From Pagrus major (Eukaryota > Chordata > Actinopteri > Spariformes > Sparidae): a DNA stretch of 64,000 nucleotides. Location of the stretch: NCBI RefSeq assembly GCF_040436345.1, contig NC_133230.1, forward strand, positions 5,043,297 to 5,107,296, in the 5' to 3' direction. This document shows, one piece after another, positions 1-11,633 of the stretch (position 1 is its first letter; each line of letters starts with the position of its first letter). The translations under genes and the position numbers were made by a program. The notes beneath the pieces are model-generated. The model did no database searches and had not been told where the DNA came from. It worked only from the letters and a program-made list of their open reading frames with translations.

Positions 1-216
1 CTGGATCTGCTGTCGTGGATAAACGTGACCGATGTTAGTAATCGTTCCACCACGTCACCTCTGTGGCTTAAATGTAATGGATTAAAACATATCAAACATG
101 TTGTGACTCCCACCAGAGCAATGCAGTCAAAAAACAGCAAATATTCTTCAAGAGTTTAAATATAAAATGTTCAATCATGTCTAACGTGTTCGTCTGTCCT
201 TCTCCTCCCCGTACAG

Positions 217-304
217 GACCATACGCGAGTGGTCAGCCCCATCATTGACGTCATCAGCCTGGATAACTTTGCTTACTTGGCCGCCTCTGCTGACTTGAGA
301 GGAG
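217..304 (+). CDS. galnt16: galnt16 exon (window exon 1): [14 protein letters not shown] segment
   Basis: Acceptor at 215-216 after a pyrimidine tract; donor GT at 305. It reads [20 protein letters not shown] and so on in phase 0 and ends with one base of a Gly codon. The segment sits in the GT-A catalytic fold after the DxH metal-binding motif, which is upstream of the window. The open frame beyond 305 is intron read-through. Confidence 0.9.
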
Positions 305-3300
305 GTCAGGACGCAACACACACATCACGCTCAGTAACAGCTGACAACACACAGCTGGAAAACCCCTGTTTCATAAAGCCCTTGTTATATTACATCACCA
401 TCCCTGCCAGATCAAGTCAAACCCCATGATTCCTAAATGGATTAAAGTCAATCTGGGAGTGGAGCGTGTGAAGATTTGAAGATGTTTTTTTATTCAACAG
501 CTTTGAATTCTTTTGCAAGGACCTGACATGGTGCAAGCCAAACTCAGCAGGATTTCTATTATCTGTCTCCTTGGCTGCTTAAGAACTGATGTCTAGACAA
601 AGCGGTTGTAGATTAACCTGCTGGATTTAACATGTTGTGTCTTTTTTTTGCTCTACTTCTTCCTCAGGATTTGACTGGAGTCTGCACTTCAAATGGGAAC
701 AGATTCCTATCGAGCAGAAAATGGCGAGGAGCGACCCCACGCAGCCAATCAGGTGAGTCGACAGTACAAACTCCCTCTTCCTGTACAGTGTAGGGATCCT
801 TCGGGCCATAGTGCTGCTTAGATTATGTTTATGTATGAAATATTATAGATACACTTCAGTATACCAAATCAAAAAGGATGTCATCAAAAACATGCTGTGG
901 TGACAAAGAGGAAATTAGTCTTGCTAGATATTCTTCGCCACAGAGATCCTAGACTACAAAAATATTATTATTTTTACACCTGCACCAAAGTTAGTTACAG
1001 GATTACTTCTTGTTAAACAATACAAAACTTTTACCACAACTTTCTCCTCAGCTGCTGTGCCCCTGTTAGTGTTAACCCACTGTTCTTGTTGCTCTTTGTG
1101 CCCTTTGTCTGTTCCTCAGTACTAAAACACTACTTGGTTCCCAGTTTGCAGAGCGGTTAAGTGATTAAATACAAATTAGTTTATAACCTCAGCACAAAAC
1201 TGAAATATTAAGGTGATAAAAACTAGATTTAGCCACAATGAGCCTCTATAAAACCTTTAGATTTGGTAATAAACCAAATCACCACCTCGAGGCCTTTATT
1301 TTATCTGCCGATAATTCACTTTAGTGGTTATTAAAATAGCGCAAAACAGTTAACACATACTTTGCCCGGAGCTCTGATCCCTGTGGAGTAGCACCCTTGC
1401 ATATCTCACTAAACTATGTAAATAATTATGTAGTTACAAAAGGGAATACATGCTTTTATTCTGTGTTACTGTCTGGATATTATGTTAATAACTTCCCATA
1501 CATTCCCATACTGTACTCGTATTACCCTATTGCTATTTTATCTGTTGTAGATATTTTATTCTATTCTATTGCAAACAATGGTAATGTAGGAATCCAAGGT
1601 GCAAGTCACCTTCTTGATTTGCTCTCTCTATCAAAACCATTATGATTAATTAATTTAAAATATAAGCTACATTGAAGGAGGACAATCTTATCTGCAGAAG
1701 TAGAAATAATCATCATCACGCCATCTTTCAAACGCTCCAAACTGCTTCAGCTGCATTTAAAAATGTGTGTAGCTAATCTGACAAGAGTTTGAGACCCCAT
1801 TATTAAGTCTAAGTGTAGGAAATGTAGTTAAATGGCTCCTTTCCTCCTCGTTCTGCAGGACTCCCGTCATCGCTGGAGGGATTTTCGTCATGGACAAGAG
1901 CTGGTTCAACCACCTAGGCCAGTACGACACCCACATGGACATCTGGGGAGGGGAGAACTTTGGTGAGCTCATTGATGATTTTGAACTTGTACTCCAATCA
2001 GAATAATGTTTTTTTTTTTATGAATCATCCTCTGCAGGCATCAGAATGTCTTTAGATACGTAAGTACGCTAAGCTTCACCCTGCACTGCTTGAAAAGCTC
2101 AAACATACACTGTAAAACTGTGCATGTTTGTAGTTGTATCAACGAATGCACATTTTTCTACTTTCATTTCCTTTTCTTTAATGTTGCTTTTCTAAATGAT
2201 GTTTACATTTATCTATGTAGACTTTCCCAGAACTAGATGAGCAGGAGATTATACACAATCCTGAATATTACACCAAATCCCTACATGCAGCCTCCTCTAA
2301 ATTTAGGGAAGGGAAATCAATGAGGGACACTGGATTTATACTCTCTCTGACCTCTCACACTTTTCACACCATTTGGTCAATCAGCTGAAGCCCTATTGAG
2401 CCGTCAGCTACTTCTCAGTATCAATCTGACTGCTCTGTTTTGTTGGATAATAACTGTTGTTGTCGGTGATGTGACTGCCATGAAACTAAACACATGAATA
2501 AGGATGAATTAATGATATGAAACTGGACATTTTAATGGCTTAATCTCATGTATTCAGCCTTGTTGTGGCGTTCCTGGCACTGGGTAACTGCAGATGCTTT
2601 TGGATGCTGCAGAGGCTCGGCAGTCTGTTGTGCCGATTGTGTCCTTGGAATCTGCAAGGCAGCAGAGCATTAAATTATCGGCTACAACAGCTTCATACCG
2701 CTGATTTACAGCTTGCGGCCATCTGCTGCAGAACAAATGTAGCAGGTGAACAGGCAGACTCATATTGAGATGATGGAGATCAGACTGAATCATTCATAGA
2801 CAGTCACACAGACACACTTGACTTGACCTCCTCCTCTGTGTCTCTCTTGTCCTCCTGCAGAGCTCTCCTTCAGGGTGTGGATGTGCGGAGGAAGCCTGGA
2901 GATTCTTCCCTGCAGCCGCGTGGGTCACGTGTTCAGGAAACGGCACCCGTACGACTTCCCAGAAGGCAACGCTCTCACCTACATCAAGTGAGTGTGTCGA
3001 TCTGCTAGAAAAAGCTGACATCCTGTCTGCTGCACCGCGTTATTACACTGCAAAAACAATTTACCGACTGCCAAGAAGGTTAATCTTTTAGTCAGCTTTA
3101 AAATCTTAAGTGTCACCTGATTCAGCTGCACAGGTCAGTGTGAAGTTAAGGGCTTAACAGGAAAACTTCACACTTCTCACATGGTTTGACTCAGGGGGCA
3201 GTGACGGATGACTAAGAAAGGATCTGAATCTTGAAAACGTTTGCAGAAACATCTTCACCCAGACATCATGTAATGTAATCCTTTCAAACTACTCAGTCCA

Positions 3301-6300
3301 CGGCTTTAAACAGGGGTTTTTCATGTTCAAGATGAGAAAATATTGTAAATATTGACAAAGATGCAGCCTTTCTCTGGGTGGACTAAAGACTTCCAACTCT
3401 TGAGCCTGGACTTTTTCTACCACGCTGCATGACACAATATGAAGCCTCTGTCCACATGGATATTTTCTAAACAGGTATTTTTCACCTCATTGAAAAAAAC
3501 TATTCTGTTTCAGTGTGAACGAGAGGCCAAAAAGCAGAGGAAAATGTTCATTTTACAAAATATCTGCATATGTGTGGACAAAGCCTGGTTCAGCACCAAA
3601 AACTAAATTGAATTTTATAACTTTATAGATTATTTGTGCTGTAATTTGTTTCAAGTTGTTTCTGGAGCTGCAGAACAGTAACCAGAATAACATTCAGAGT
3701 GAATAAATTTAAGTTTCAGTATTCTGCAGGTAATATAGTTATAATTAAAATGGTGAAAAACAGATTGGAAATTCTTTGAATTACCAGCTTAATGTTGTCT
3801 TTATGTTTTGTTTCATCACCACCTGAACATAGACATAAATATCTTTGCATTAAACGAGCCAAACTGCCTCCTGTGTCGAAACATCCTCACTTGCAGCTAC
3901 ACCTTGAATTTAAGAGGGATGACATTCCTGATGGAGATGTTTTTGTTGATGTCTGAAGCCTCCAGTGTGTCACACTGTCATTAGAGCTGCCTGCAGGAAT
4001 GCCAGCAGCACTGTCATTACTGTGTCTGAGCAGGTGTTGTGTGTGTGTGTGTCTCCGTGCAGGAACACTCGACGGGCTGCTGAGGTGTGGATGGACGAGT
4101 ATAAACAGTACTACTACTCCGCGAGGCCGTCGGCCCAGGGCAAGGCCTTTGGCAGGTTTGTCCATTAAACTGTCGCCTTCTTCTTTTATCATACGTACAG
4201 ACAGCAGCTTCGGTTATGCTTGATTGTGTCTGTTCTCAGATAAAATATAATTCTACCATCAGATTATGCTCGTACCTCTCTGGTATTAACGGAAAAGAGT
4301 TATTGCTGCTTCAACACTTTTAATAAAACCCTCATCAGTTCAGGGCTGAGTCATCAGCAGGATGCTCACTTTTTGATATATTTCTCTCTCACTGTGTCTC
4401 ACATTCTCCTCTCCTCTCTTTCCATTTTCTTCTCTCTGCTTGTCTCTACACACTCTTGTCTTTTTCTTCTTGTAGCATTTCGGACCGTGTCACACTGCGG
4501 CGTAAGCTGAACTGCAAACCTTTCCGCTGGTACATGGAGAACGTCTATCCTGAGCTGAGGTGCGACACTCAATCACTGTCGCTCAGTGTCGATTCATTCC
4601 ATCTGACAGGGCTTGTTGTGTGGTGGCGAGAAGATCCCCTGCAGACATATTTTAGGATATATAAAAAATACTTTCAATAATAAATTATGTCTGATGTGAA
4701 AGTTTCCTTCCAAACACCATGAAAAACCAACAAATGGAAAAACTTTTGAAAAGTCTGATGATTTGAGGAGGTTAAGGAATGAGGCAGAAATGATTTTCAC
4801 CCTTCATTTCATTTCAAAACAAAAAAAGCACAAGATGACACAATAATAATTGCACAAATATATTTTCCCCAAGCACTTAAATCAGAAATCATCTTGCAAC
4901 TCCTTGGGGTGTAATGACCCCAAAGTTCAGAACCGGGGGTCTAAATATATCTGATTTTTATGGGAACTCTGAGTGGGCTATCAGTGCTCAGCTGCCTCCT
5001 CGCTGCCTCTATCTGCTCCATGTCACACTTCCAAATAACTGCGGTCTCTCAAATTATAATTGTTTATTTTATAAGTACGTGTTGTCACAGGGCTCATTAC
5101 TTGTGGTGCGATTCATTTACTGAACGGGGCAACGAGTCAATTCGATCCATCTGTTCTTCATTGTTGTAATAAGACCTCTCATTGGCTGCTCTCCTCCTCT
5201 CTGTCAATGGCTCCCTCAGGGTCCCGGAGCAGGAAGCGGTGTCCAGTGTGCTGAGACAAGGCGGGTTGTGTTTGGAGGCCCGTGGGACAGACGGCCTCGG
5301 CCTGGCAGAGTGCAGGGGCATCGGCGCCAACAGGCCGCAGTCGCAGGTCAGGACTGTGCCACTGGGGGGAGACTGTGGGTCTGACAAATAAAGTCTGAGA
5401 AAATTTGAAAATGTTCAGGAGTATGACCGGATGATTCAGATGTCAGGGCAGATGAATAATTTATTGCATTGATTAGAGTATATAGAAGGCACAGGAACGA
5501 CAGAAAAACCTCAGATTCTGTACAAGGAGCCCCAAAATATATTGGACGTTTACTAAATTTAATAGTTATACCATTTAAGATAAAAACAAAGAAAGGGATG
5601 AAAAATAAGATTGAATCAAAAAATAGCATTAAAACATTTGAAACAGCAGGAGAAGACGAGGTAAAAACAGACATTCTGGTGCCTGAATGATAAACGTGTC
5701 TCACTGTTGCCAGGTTGCAGAGCTGATAAACACATCACATCAGGGACGACATGCCACAGCCTAATTAAAGTTTACACGCATTAGTCAACATTAGTCACTG
5801 TTGGGATTTGACCATCACATTAATCATGCAGCCTACTAACTCTGCTGGACATCACAGCTATTATAATGTGTGATGTTTGTAGACTGAAGCCTGTGGGTCA
5901 GAGCGAGGCAGGCGAGTCACGCAAAAAGATTTAGGATGAGAGTACGATGCTGACGCGGAAATGAGCTTCATGCTTATGATTAGCTGGAAAATGCATCGTC
6001 ACACAGCTGAAAACAGGCTGTTTTTCTGACACCGTCGTCGAGGTTCTCACAGGACAGAGACACTACAAACATATGATGGTCGGGATTCATTGCTGTAGAT
6101 TAAACTACAAGAGTGTATAAAGTTGTTAAAATGGGCTCAACCTTACAGCAGTAGAATGACATATAGAAATGTATGCAGCAGTAATATTAAGCCACAAACA
6201 TCTGATATAATAGTGACACTGGCAGAGAACATTTTACTGTAACATCAATACTTTCTCTAAAGTACATTTTGCAGATAATACGTATTTGTACTTTCTACTC

Positions 6301-8952
6301 TTCAAACTTTGAGTTTTTCTGTATTTTTCAGAGATGGGAACTTATTGAGCCATTGATCCGGCAGCAGGACCTCTGCCTGGCCATTTCAGCCTTCACAGCG
6401 GGGTCAAAGATAAAGATGGAGCCCTGTAATACAAAAGAGCCCAGACAGGTAAGAAGAAACACAGTTAGCCTTTCGAATCCCAGCCTTACAGCTCATTTCA
6501 TTTACATTTTGAACATTTTAAAGTCCTGTAATACGTGTAGAGTGAGCCTGAAAAACAAGCCATTCTGTGAGTTAACTAAGGGTTAACAAAAGAAAGTGGA
6601 ATTTGCTTTAATCCCGCACCCTCACTCATTTTAAGAGCAGGTCTTAGTTTTTCCAAACGGTTTTTCCCGTTCGTCCTTGATGTGTCACTCACAACGTTGA
6701 ACTCAGACATGAAAGATTGTGGAGATAAGAGATGGTTCAAGGACAGATGCTCAGCAGCCCTCCTGCTGATGATGCCAGGAGGCTCGAGCGATCTGAGCGT
6801 CCTCACTGCTCACGCCAAAGGACGAGCAGCTGACTTTATAGCTGCAGATGAACAAGCGCTCGCATAACTTCGGACCCCACCCTGTTCCTTCCTCGATCTC
6901 CCCTCCGTGAATGTCGAACACTCGAATCCCATGTGGACCCGCGCTGGCTCCAAGGTTGATTAATGACATCGGAAAAGGGAGTCATTCACTCAAACCATGT
7001 GTGTGAGTGTGAGGGACTCCTGCCAGGTCGTCCTCTCATCGCTCCGTTGAGATTTTTTTTGGGAGGTTGCCCATCAACAAGCAACCGTTTTTTTTTTTGC
7101 AGTGGGAGACTTTTGGCCTCTTGTGTTTAATCCCCTTGAAAGGAAAAAAAAAAAGTCCTTGTGTTTTTGATTTCACTCTCTAAACGTAAGAGTTCTGCAA
7201 AGATTAACTCTTGGAGAAACAAACGACGGGCTGTTGGATATTTTTCAGTCGTGTCATCCATCAGTGTGATGACAGAGGCTTTCCCCTGATCAGCCCTGCA
7301 TGAAAGCAGCCTGGAACCGTTTTGCAGCATTTTTATTTTTGCAGCATTAATGATTTATGAGAAATTTCATTTTTCAGACAGATAAATTTGAAATGTAATC
7401 CTGCAAGAATTTCATTAGTTTGGGTTTCACTGGAGAGATTATGCCCGATGCTGCTCTGAATGCTGCTTTTAGAAGCTCGTCCAATAAAAATAAATTTAAT
7501 GAAATATTTGGGGGTTCTTTGGCATGAATTATCCAAATATGATGACTTAGAAACTTGGCTCAAAAAGTTCAAATCAGCAACTTTATCACAAAAAGTATTG
7601 ATGCCTTCAAAAACTGCCGCAAATCACTAATCAGTGTTCCTAAACAGTTTTGACTCTGACATTTAACGTCCTCCTTGTTTCTGTTGCGCACTCTCGAAAT
7701 CACACGCACCACCGTGCACACGTAACAGTTCATGTTTACAGTAGGTGACACACCCACGTGCACACAGACACACTCTCCCTCCTCTGGGATTTTAAGATTA
7801 ACCCCCCCTTCACCTTTAGACTCTGATAAGCCTCCATGTGGCTTCAGAGATCTGTACTCATTCTCTTAGGTTCAGCTCTAACTATTTAATCACTGAGCTA
7901 ATAAACGATCCATTTATACCTGGAGATTTATAGGCAGCCTGTTCACGGACACACTCTCTCCTGCTGTTCACTTCGGTCTCAAGTTTCTTGTCAGACTTGT
8001 CCTGGAACTTTTCCACTCAGTGACCTAGGAGGGAATATTAGATTTAAGGAGAATAAAATAAATCTAGTGGACTACAAAAACAAAATCATAACATGATTTG
8101 TTTGAGCTGGAGTCAATCTGGCTCCCCTGATGAACTTTACATTTAAATCTCCTTCATCAGAACATCCTACGCTGCTGAAAAGCAGTCGACGCAGGTGCCT
8201 AGTTGAGATCAAAATGAAGGCCGAGTGTGAAAATGGGTGTGGTCCCACCCTTGAGTGATCAGTACTGTCGTGGTAATGTATCTGGCAAAAGATATAGAGG
8301 TATCGCTGCCATACCACCAAAATATGGAGCAGCTTTTTTCCTCAGGCTGTGAGGATATAGGATAAAGGGACCACAACCCCGGTGTTGTAAAGAAGTACAA
8401 TATTTCTCTCTGAAATGTCGTGGGTAAAGGTCAATTTGTACTTATCTGTGTATTTAACTGCACATGACTAATACTCCGTAACAAATGGTGTAAAGCACTT
8501 TTATTTTATCAGTTGAAACAAATTGTTTCTTGTGATGTGGGATGGCAGGCTGCCGTGCTCTGCAGCTGGCTGTACTACGATTTTTCCACTGTGAGTTCAG
8601 CAAGTCAATCATTCATGTGATTACTGTTATCCAGGTCTGACTCAGTCCATTACTCACCACTAACATGAACCTCCTGTGCTGATACACATCATTTATGAGC
8701 AGGCAATAATACAACCCAGAGACTGTTCAAGGACATCTGTGCTTTCTATAAAACTAAAATGACAGAGATGAATTTATTCCTTTTCCCTCTTGTTCTCTTT
8801 CTTTGCAGAAGTGGAAGCCTAAAGGCACGGCTCTGCAGCACATGGTCAGCGGCCTCTGCCTGGACAGTCAGACCCCGACGGGCCCTCTGGTCATCACGCA
8901 GTGTCGCCCCCAGATGGCCAGCCAGTCCTGGGAGCCACAAATCATCACCTGA
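217..8952 (+). CDS. galnt16: galnt16, 3' part (polypeptide N-acetylgalactosaminyltransferase 16)
   Basis: Type II Golgi enzyme (GT27 family) that transfers GalNAc from UDP-GalNAc to Ser/Thr to start mucin-type O-glycans. Nine exons are joined: 217-304, 668-752, 1859-1962, 2861-2987, 4063-4155, 4476-4559, 5220-5346, 6332-6448, 8809-8952. All introns are GT-AG and phases are consistent, giving 322 residues plus stop. Seen: the Gal/GalNAc-T motif [15 protein letters not shown], then CSRVGHVFR, whose His is the third Mn2+ ligand in this family, and the flexible-loop region [13 protein letters not shown] ricin-B lectin domain with three CLxx-type repeats ([20 protein letters not shown]) follows. 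The N-terminal anchor, stem and DxH motif lie before the window. GALNT16 is preferred over GALNT2 because [20 protein letters not shown] and the [12 protein letters not shown] region match GALNT16 better as I recall it. The partner gene exd2 fits, since the two are neighbours on human 14q24. Confidence 0.92.
668..752 (+). CDS. galnt16: galnt16 exon 2 of window: [13 protein letters not shown] segment
   Basis: Acceptor AG at 666-667, donor GTGAGT at 753. It completes the split Gly codon and reads [20 protein letters not shown] then [18 protein letters not shown] is a hallmark of GalNAc-transferases. Confidence 0.92.
1859..1962 (+). CDS. galnt16: galnt16 exon 3 of window: Gal/GalNAc-T motif
   Basis: Acceptor CAG at 1856-1858, donor GTGAGC at 1963. 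It reads [20 protein letters not shown], then [14 protein letters not shown]. The P.IAGG.F and WGGEN blocks line the nucleotide and acceptor sites of family members. Confidence 0.93.
1963..2860 (+). other. galnt16 intron
   Basis: About 0.9 kb of AT-rich intron. I see no exon, repeat family or RNA gene in it. The neighbouring introns 753-1858 and 2988-4062 likewise hold only low-complexity AT-rich sequence, and the last ends in a short GT run before the acceptor. Confidence 0.7.
2861..2987 (+). CDS. galnt16: galnt16 exon 4 of window: ELSFRVW / VGHVFR segment
   Basis: Acceptor CTGCAG ends at 2860, donor GTGAGT at 2988. It reads [20 protein letters not shown], then [21 protein letters not shown]. 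The His of VGHVFR is the Mn2+ ligand known in the family, and RKRHPY begins the mobile catalytic loop. Confidence 0.94.
4063..4155 (+). CDS. galnt16: galnt16 exon 5 of window: [14 protein letters not shown] segment
   Basis: Acceptor AG at 4061-4062 after a short GT run, donor GTTTGT at 4156. It reads [20 protein letters not shown] then [24 protein letters not shown] is a strong family signature near the end of the catalytic domain. Confidence 0.93.
4476..4559 (+). CDS. galnt16: galnt16 exon 6 of window: catalytic domain end
   Basis: Acceptor TAG ends at 4475 after a long CT tract, donor GTGCGA at 4560. It reads [20 protein letters not shown] then [20 protein letters not shown] closes the catalytic domain and leads into the linker before the lectin domain. 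Confidence 0.94.
4560..5219 (+). other. galnt16 intron
   Basis: A 660-base intron with nothing recognisable in it. Short open frames here lack codon bias and homology that I can recognise. Confidence 0.65.
5220..5346 (+). CDS. galnt16: galnt16 exon 7 of window: lectin repeat alpha
   Basis: Acceptor CAG ends at 5219, donor GTCAGG at 5347. It reads [20 protein letters not shown] then [14 protein letters not shown]. The Cys-Leu pair followed by ECRG fits the first ricin-B repeat. Reading through the donor gives an in-frame TAA at 5389 inside an AATAAA (see findings). Confidence 0.88.
5347..6331 (+). other. galnt16 intron with intronic AATAAA and a repeat copy
   Basis: About 1 kb. It begins with a potential alternative terminal exon (TAA nested in AATAAA at 5387-5392) and ends with a copy of the AAGTAC-rich teleost repeat that reaches the next acceptor. 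Confidence 0.65.
6060..6325 (+). repeat. Diverged AAGTAC-rich teleost repeat copy in galnt16 intron
   Basis: The order of blocks AAACATATGAT, GTAGATTAAACTAC, TATAAAGTTGTTAAAAT, GCAGTAATAT and AAAGTACATTTTG follows the interior of a very common percomorph repeat, remembered as a non-autonomous DNA element whose ends read GTGGTGGAA..AGTA. It is heavily diverged. Confidence 0.55.
6332..6448 (+). CDS. galnt16: galnt16 exon 8 of window: lectin repeat beta
   Basis: Acceptor CAG ends at 6331, donor GTAAGA at 6449; 39 codons in phase 0. It reads [20 protein letters not shown] then [24 protein letters not shown] and the later C-N-T pattern fit the second ricin-B repeat. The acceptor lies at the edge of a repeat copy. 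Confidence 0.87.
6449..8808 (+). other. galnt16 long lectin-domain intron
   Basis: About 2.4 kb. It contains a small fragment of the AAGTAC-rich repeat near 8388-8445 and short T and A runs near 7050-7155. Otherwise nothing recognisable; the open frames on both strands look fortuitous. Confidence 0.65.
8388..8445 (-). repeat. Fragment of AAGTAC-rich teleost repeat
   Basis: AAGTACAATATTTCTCTCTG followed by AAATGTCGTGGGTAAA matches the segment of the same family that normally reads AAGTACAATATTTCCCTCTG. Ends are indistinct. Confidence 0.5.
8809..8952 (+). CDS. galnt16: galnt16 last coding exon: lectin repeat gamma and stop
   Basis: Acceptor TTTGCAG ends at 8808. It reads [20 protein letters not shown], then [20 protein letters not shown], then WEPQIIT, with stop TGA at 8950-8952. 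The GLCLDS and QSW motifs fit the third ricin-B repeat. The length matches the usual C-terminus. Confidence 0.92.
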   Translation, partial: KWKPKGTALQHMVSGLCLDSQTPTGPLVITQCRPQMASQSWEPQIIT

Positions 8953-9705
8953 GCCACAGCAGATGGGGACGGGGACGAGGGAGAGGGAGGAGAGGAGCAG
9001 AATCTGGACCCGGCCTGCAGAAAGACTCTGGGAGGGATCACATCTGCACACTGTCTGTCGCCTCACTGAGGGATGAAAGGAGTGAGAACTGTACTTTTGT
9101 GATGTCAACTTCACGCTCCTGCTCATTGTGTCTTGGTGACAAGAGCGTCGCTGAAAACATTATAAGGCCTCATTGAGGGCTTTTCGTGTACAGTGCTTCA
9201 TCCCTCGAGGATGCTGCAGTTCTTCTACGTAATCTAAGCTTTTCACTGAAAACTGTTGCACATCTCACTTTTTATTTTCTGTATCTATCCTGGTCAACGA
9301 TCTGCTTAAAACCGGAGTAGTGAGCCTCAAAACAAAAGAGTGCATACTGTACTGTAGCAAATGTGTTGAGGTGCACCTGACCTACTCTGAGTCAAAGTCA
9401 CTGCTTGTCGTGTGGCCTAGTCTTAGGTTGAGGCATGTCTGATGACGGTGTGGACCAGGGCAGCTTTATGTATAGCCAACTAAAATCTGAGCTTTTTTTA
9501 TTGCTGAGAAGCAGTCTTGAAAGCACCATGCAAAGCACTGTCAGGAACATTATTTATTGTTTTGCATGGTCAGACCCAAAGAATGTTTTTTTTTTTCTGT
9601 CTCTCTACAAAGTTTTATGTAAATATTTGGAGCAGATAATGGCTTGGTTTTGGTGTAAAGTACTCTATATGTTGTTTGAAAAATAAAATGTGTTAACAAA
9701 GGAAA
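8953..9705 (+). other. galnt16: galnt16 3' UTR
   Basis: Non-coding sequence after the stop to just past the poly(A) signal at 9682. It includes a Pumilio-type TGTAAATA at 9618-9625. The cleavage point is inferred from the signal position only. Confidence 0.75.
9682..9687 (+). terminator. galnt16: galnt16 poly(A) signal AATAAA
   Basis: Canonical AATAAA about 730 bases after the stop codon, followed by GT-containing sequence. It is the only strong signal between the galnt16 stop and the next gene that fits a normal 3' UTR length. Confidence 0.75.
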
Positions 9706-9719
9706 TATCGCTCTAGTTA

Positions 9720-10020
9720 TTTTCTGCTAGACTCTCCCTCCTGCAGTCTACTCCTTAGTTCCCGACATTGCCCTCACCTGACCTCTCTGTCCACCTGTAG
9801 TCCTACACCTGTTCCCACTTCCCCATCAGCCTGTAACAGCCTCTCCCTTTCATTCTTTGCCAGATTGTCTTATGTGCTTATGATTTACCAGCCCTCACCT
9901 TCTGCCGTTTGAGCATCTTCCCCTTTTCCTGACCCCTAAGTGTAACAGTTTGCCCGACTTACCTGTGTCTGTCTCCAAACCACGGTCTGAGCCCTGCTTC
10001 TTATTTCGTTCTAAAACCTT
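9720..10020. repeat. C/T-rich stretch, possible retroposon tail fragment
   Basis: Strings such as CCCCATCAGCCTGTAACAGC and CCAGCCCTCACCTTCTGCC resemble 3' regions of teleost non-LTR elements. No open frame or clear end is present, so the assignment is tentative. Confidence 0.3.
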
Positions 10021-10224
10021 GAATCTTTACATATCAGCTAGGCCTATATTGGGTTAGCATGCTACACAACATGCTAAGTGTATGTCAACATGTTAAGTAG
10101 ATGTTACAATATGTTTAAACATTAGGCTACATAATTAATATAACATTGTTGTATAATGCACGATGTTACATCTTAGCTAAAAGCGTGCTATCTGTGCTAA
10201 CTGTAGTAAGAGCAATAGCAGCTT

Positions 10225-10418
10225 ATATATATCTGAAATAGGTTATTCTGCATAATGAATACTTTTACAAAGAACTGAGTATATTTTGTTATTCTAGTCA
10301 AGCAAAAATTTAAATACAGGACTTTTACTCTCTAACAGTAGTAGTCTATTTCTACACTGGTGTGTTGGTAGCCTACTTAAAAGATCTGAGTAGTCTACTT
10401 CTTCTCCCGCCACTAAGA
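10225..10418 (+). repeat. AAGTAC-rich teleost repeat, 3' half
   Basis: GAAATAGGTTATTCTGCATA then ATGAATACTTTTAC, AATACAGGACTTTTACTC, and a terminal AGATCTGAGTAG...CTTCTTCTCCCGCCACT match the right half and terminus of the family consensus as I remember it. Confidence 0.6.
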
Positions 10419-10547
10419 AGTTCAGTCATGTTATGAAACCAGATTTAAAATGAGGAACAGATGATGAAGTGACGAGATCAATGCAGACGGAGTTAACAAG
10501 TAAGGTTTAATTAAGCACAGTAAGTGAAAACACCTGGTTGTGAGCTG

Positions 10548-10935
10548 TGACTGAATGTATTTAAGTACATATACTCAAGTAAGTACAATTTTGAGGTATT
10601 TGTGCTTTATTTAGGTGAATTTTCAGCTACCTGACTTACTTACACTTCACTACATTTTGGATGTTGTAGTTTTTGCACTGATATATTTTTTTGATAACTT
10701 TAGTCACTTTGCAGAATGCATGCTGCATCAGATATATAATTTAATTAATCTTGTACTTGAGTACATTTTGCCAGAAAATTACTTTTGATACTTAAGTACT
10801 CTTAATACTAGATACTTTTACACAAATACTATTCATATGTGTGACTTTCATTTTTACCAAGGTCATTTTTTAACACAATATATTTACTTGTACTCAAGAG
10901 TGACTACTGAGTACTTTCTTACAACGCTGGTTATG
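10548..10935 (+). repeat. AAGTAC-rich teleost repeat, internally rearranged copy
   Basis: It starts TGTATTTAAGTACATATACT, continues through AATTTTGAGGTATTTGTGCT, CACTACATTTTGG and TTTAGTCACTTTGCAG, and then resumes the right-hand half (TTGATACTTAAGTAC) to end near GAGTACTTTCTTACAACGC. It lies about 130 bases after the previous copy, in the same orientation. Confidence 0.6.
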
Positions 10936-11633
10936 ACTCCCATATTACTGAGGTTACATATAGTGACCTCAAGGGGGCAGAATATCCTCACAGATGTGTG
11001 AGAGGCTCATCAGCTACATTTTATAACTCTCTCACGTTGACAGATTGATGGATGAGTGCTTGTTGTGGAAAAAGGAGTCATAAAGAAGACTGGGTAAAAG
11101 ATAATTAAGAATAAAATTAGAGAGAGGGTGAAAAGAATAATGACAATGTGTGTGTTTTTAGAGAGAGATTCACGTCATATTCACAGCTGCTGCACGGTGC
11201 AAAGAAACACATTGGTATGACAATAATAAGCATAACAGGCTTGACAACTTTGTTAACCAAGGGTTTTTTTCTCTGTTGATTTTGCAACCTTCCAGGCCAC
11301 AAGACATGCCACACTGCAGCTTAGTAGGCTCCATAGCTATGCAAGGAATGCGACTTAATGCTGATAAACTTGTGGCCTTTGAAAGGGGCCAAGGTTTCAT
11401 CTTCAGGGGGGGAGGAGCGCATGGAAGGAGCTGTAAAAGAAGAAAATAGGACAATAATTATAAATACTAATATATTATTATGATTATAAAAAACTGAGAT
11501 CAGTTGTTAAATACAGCAAAGTGTCAGTCGTTTGCTAAATCGAGCCTTTAAACTATGTGGTTTCACTGACAGAACGTATTTGCATATCAGTCAGACAGTG
11601 AATATACAATGAAGAATCAGTCAGGTGACAGAG

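Noticed and set aside
8746..9126. 126-residue open frame on the minus strand
   Set aside because: Antisense shadow of the last galnt16 exon, which is clearly coding on the plus strand.
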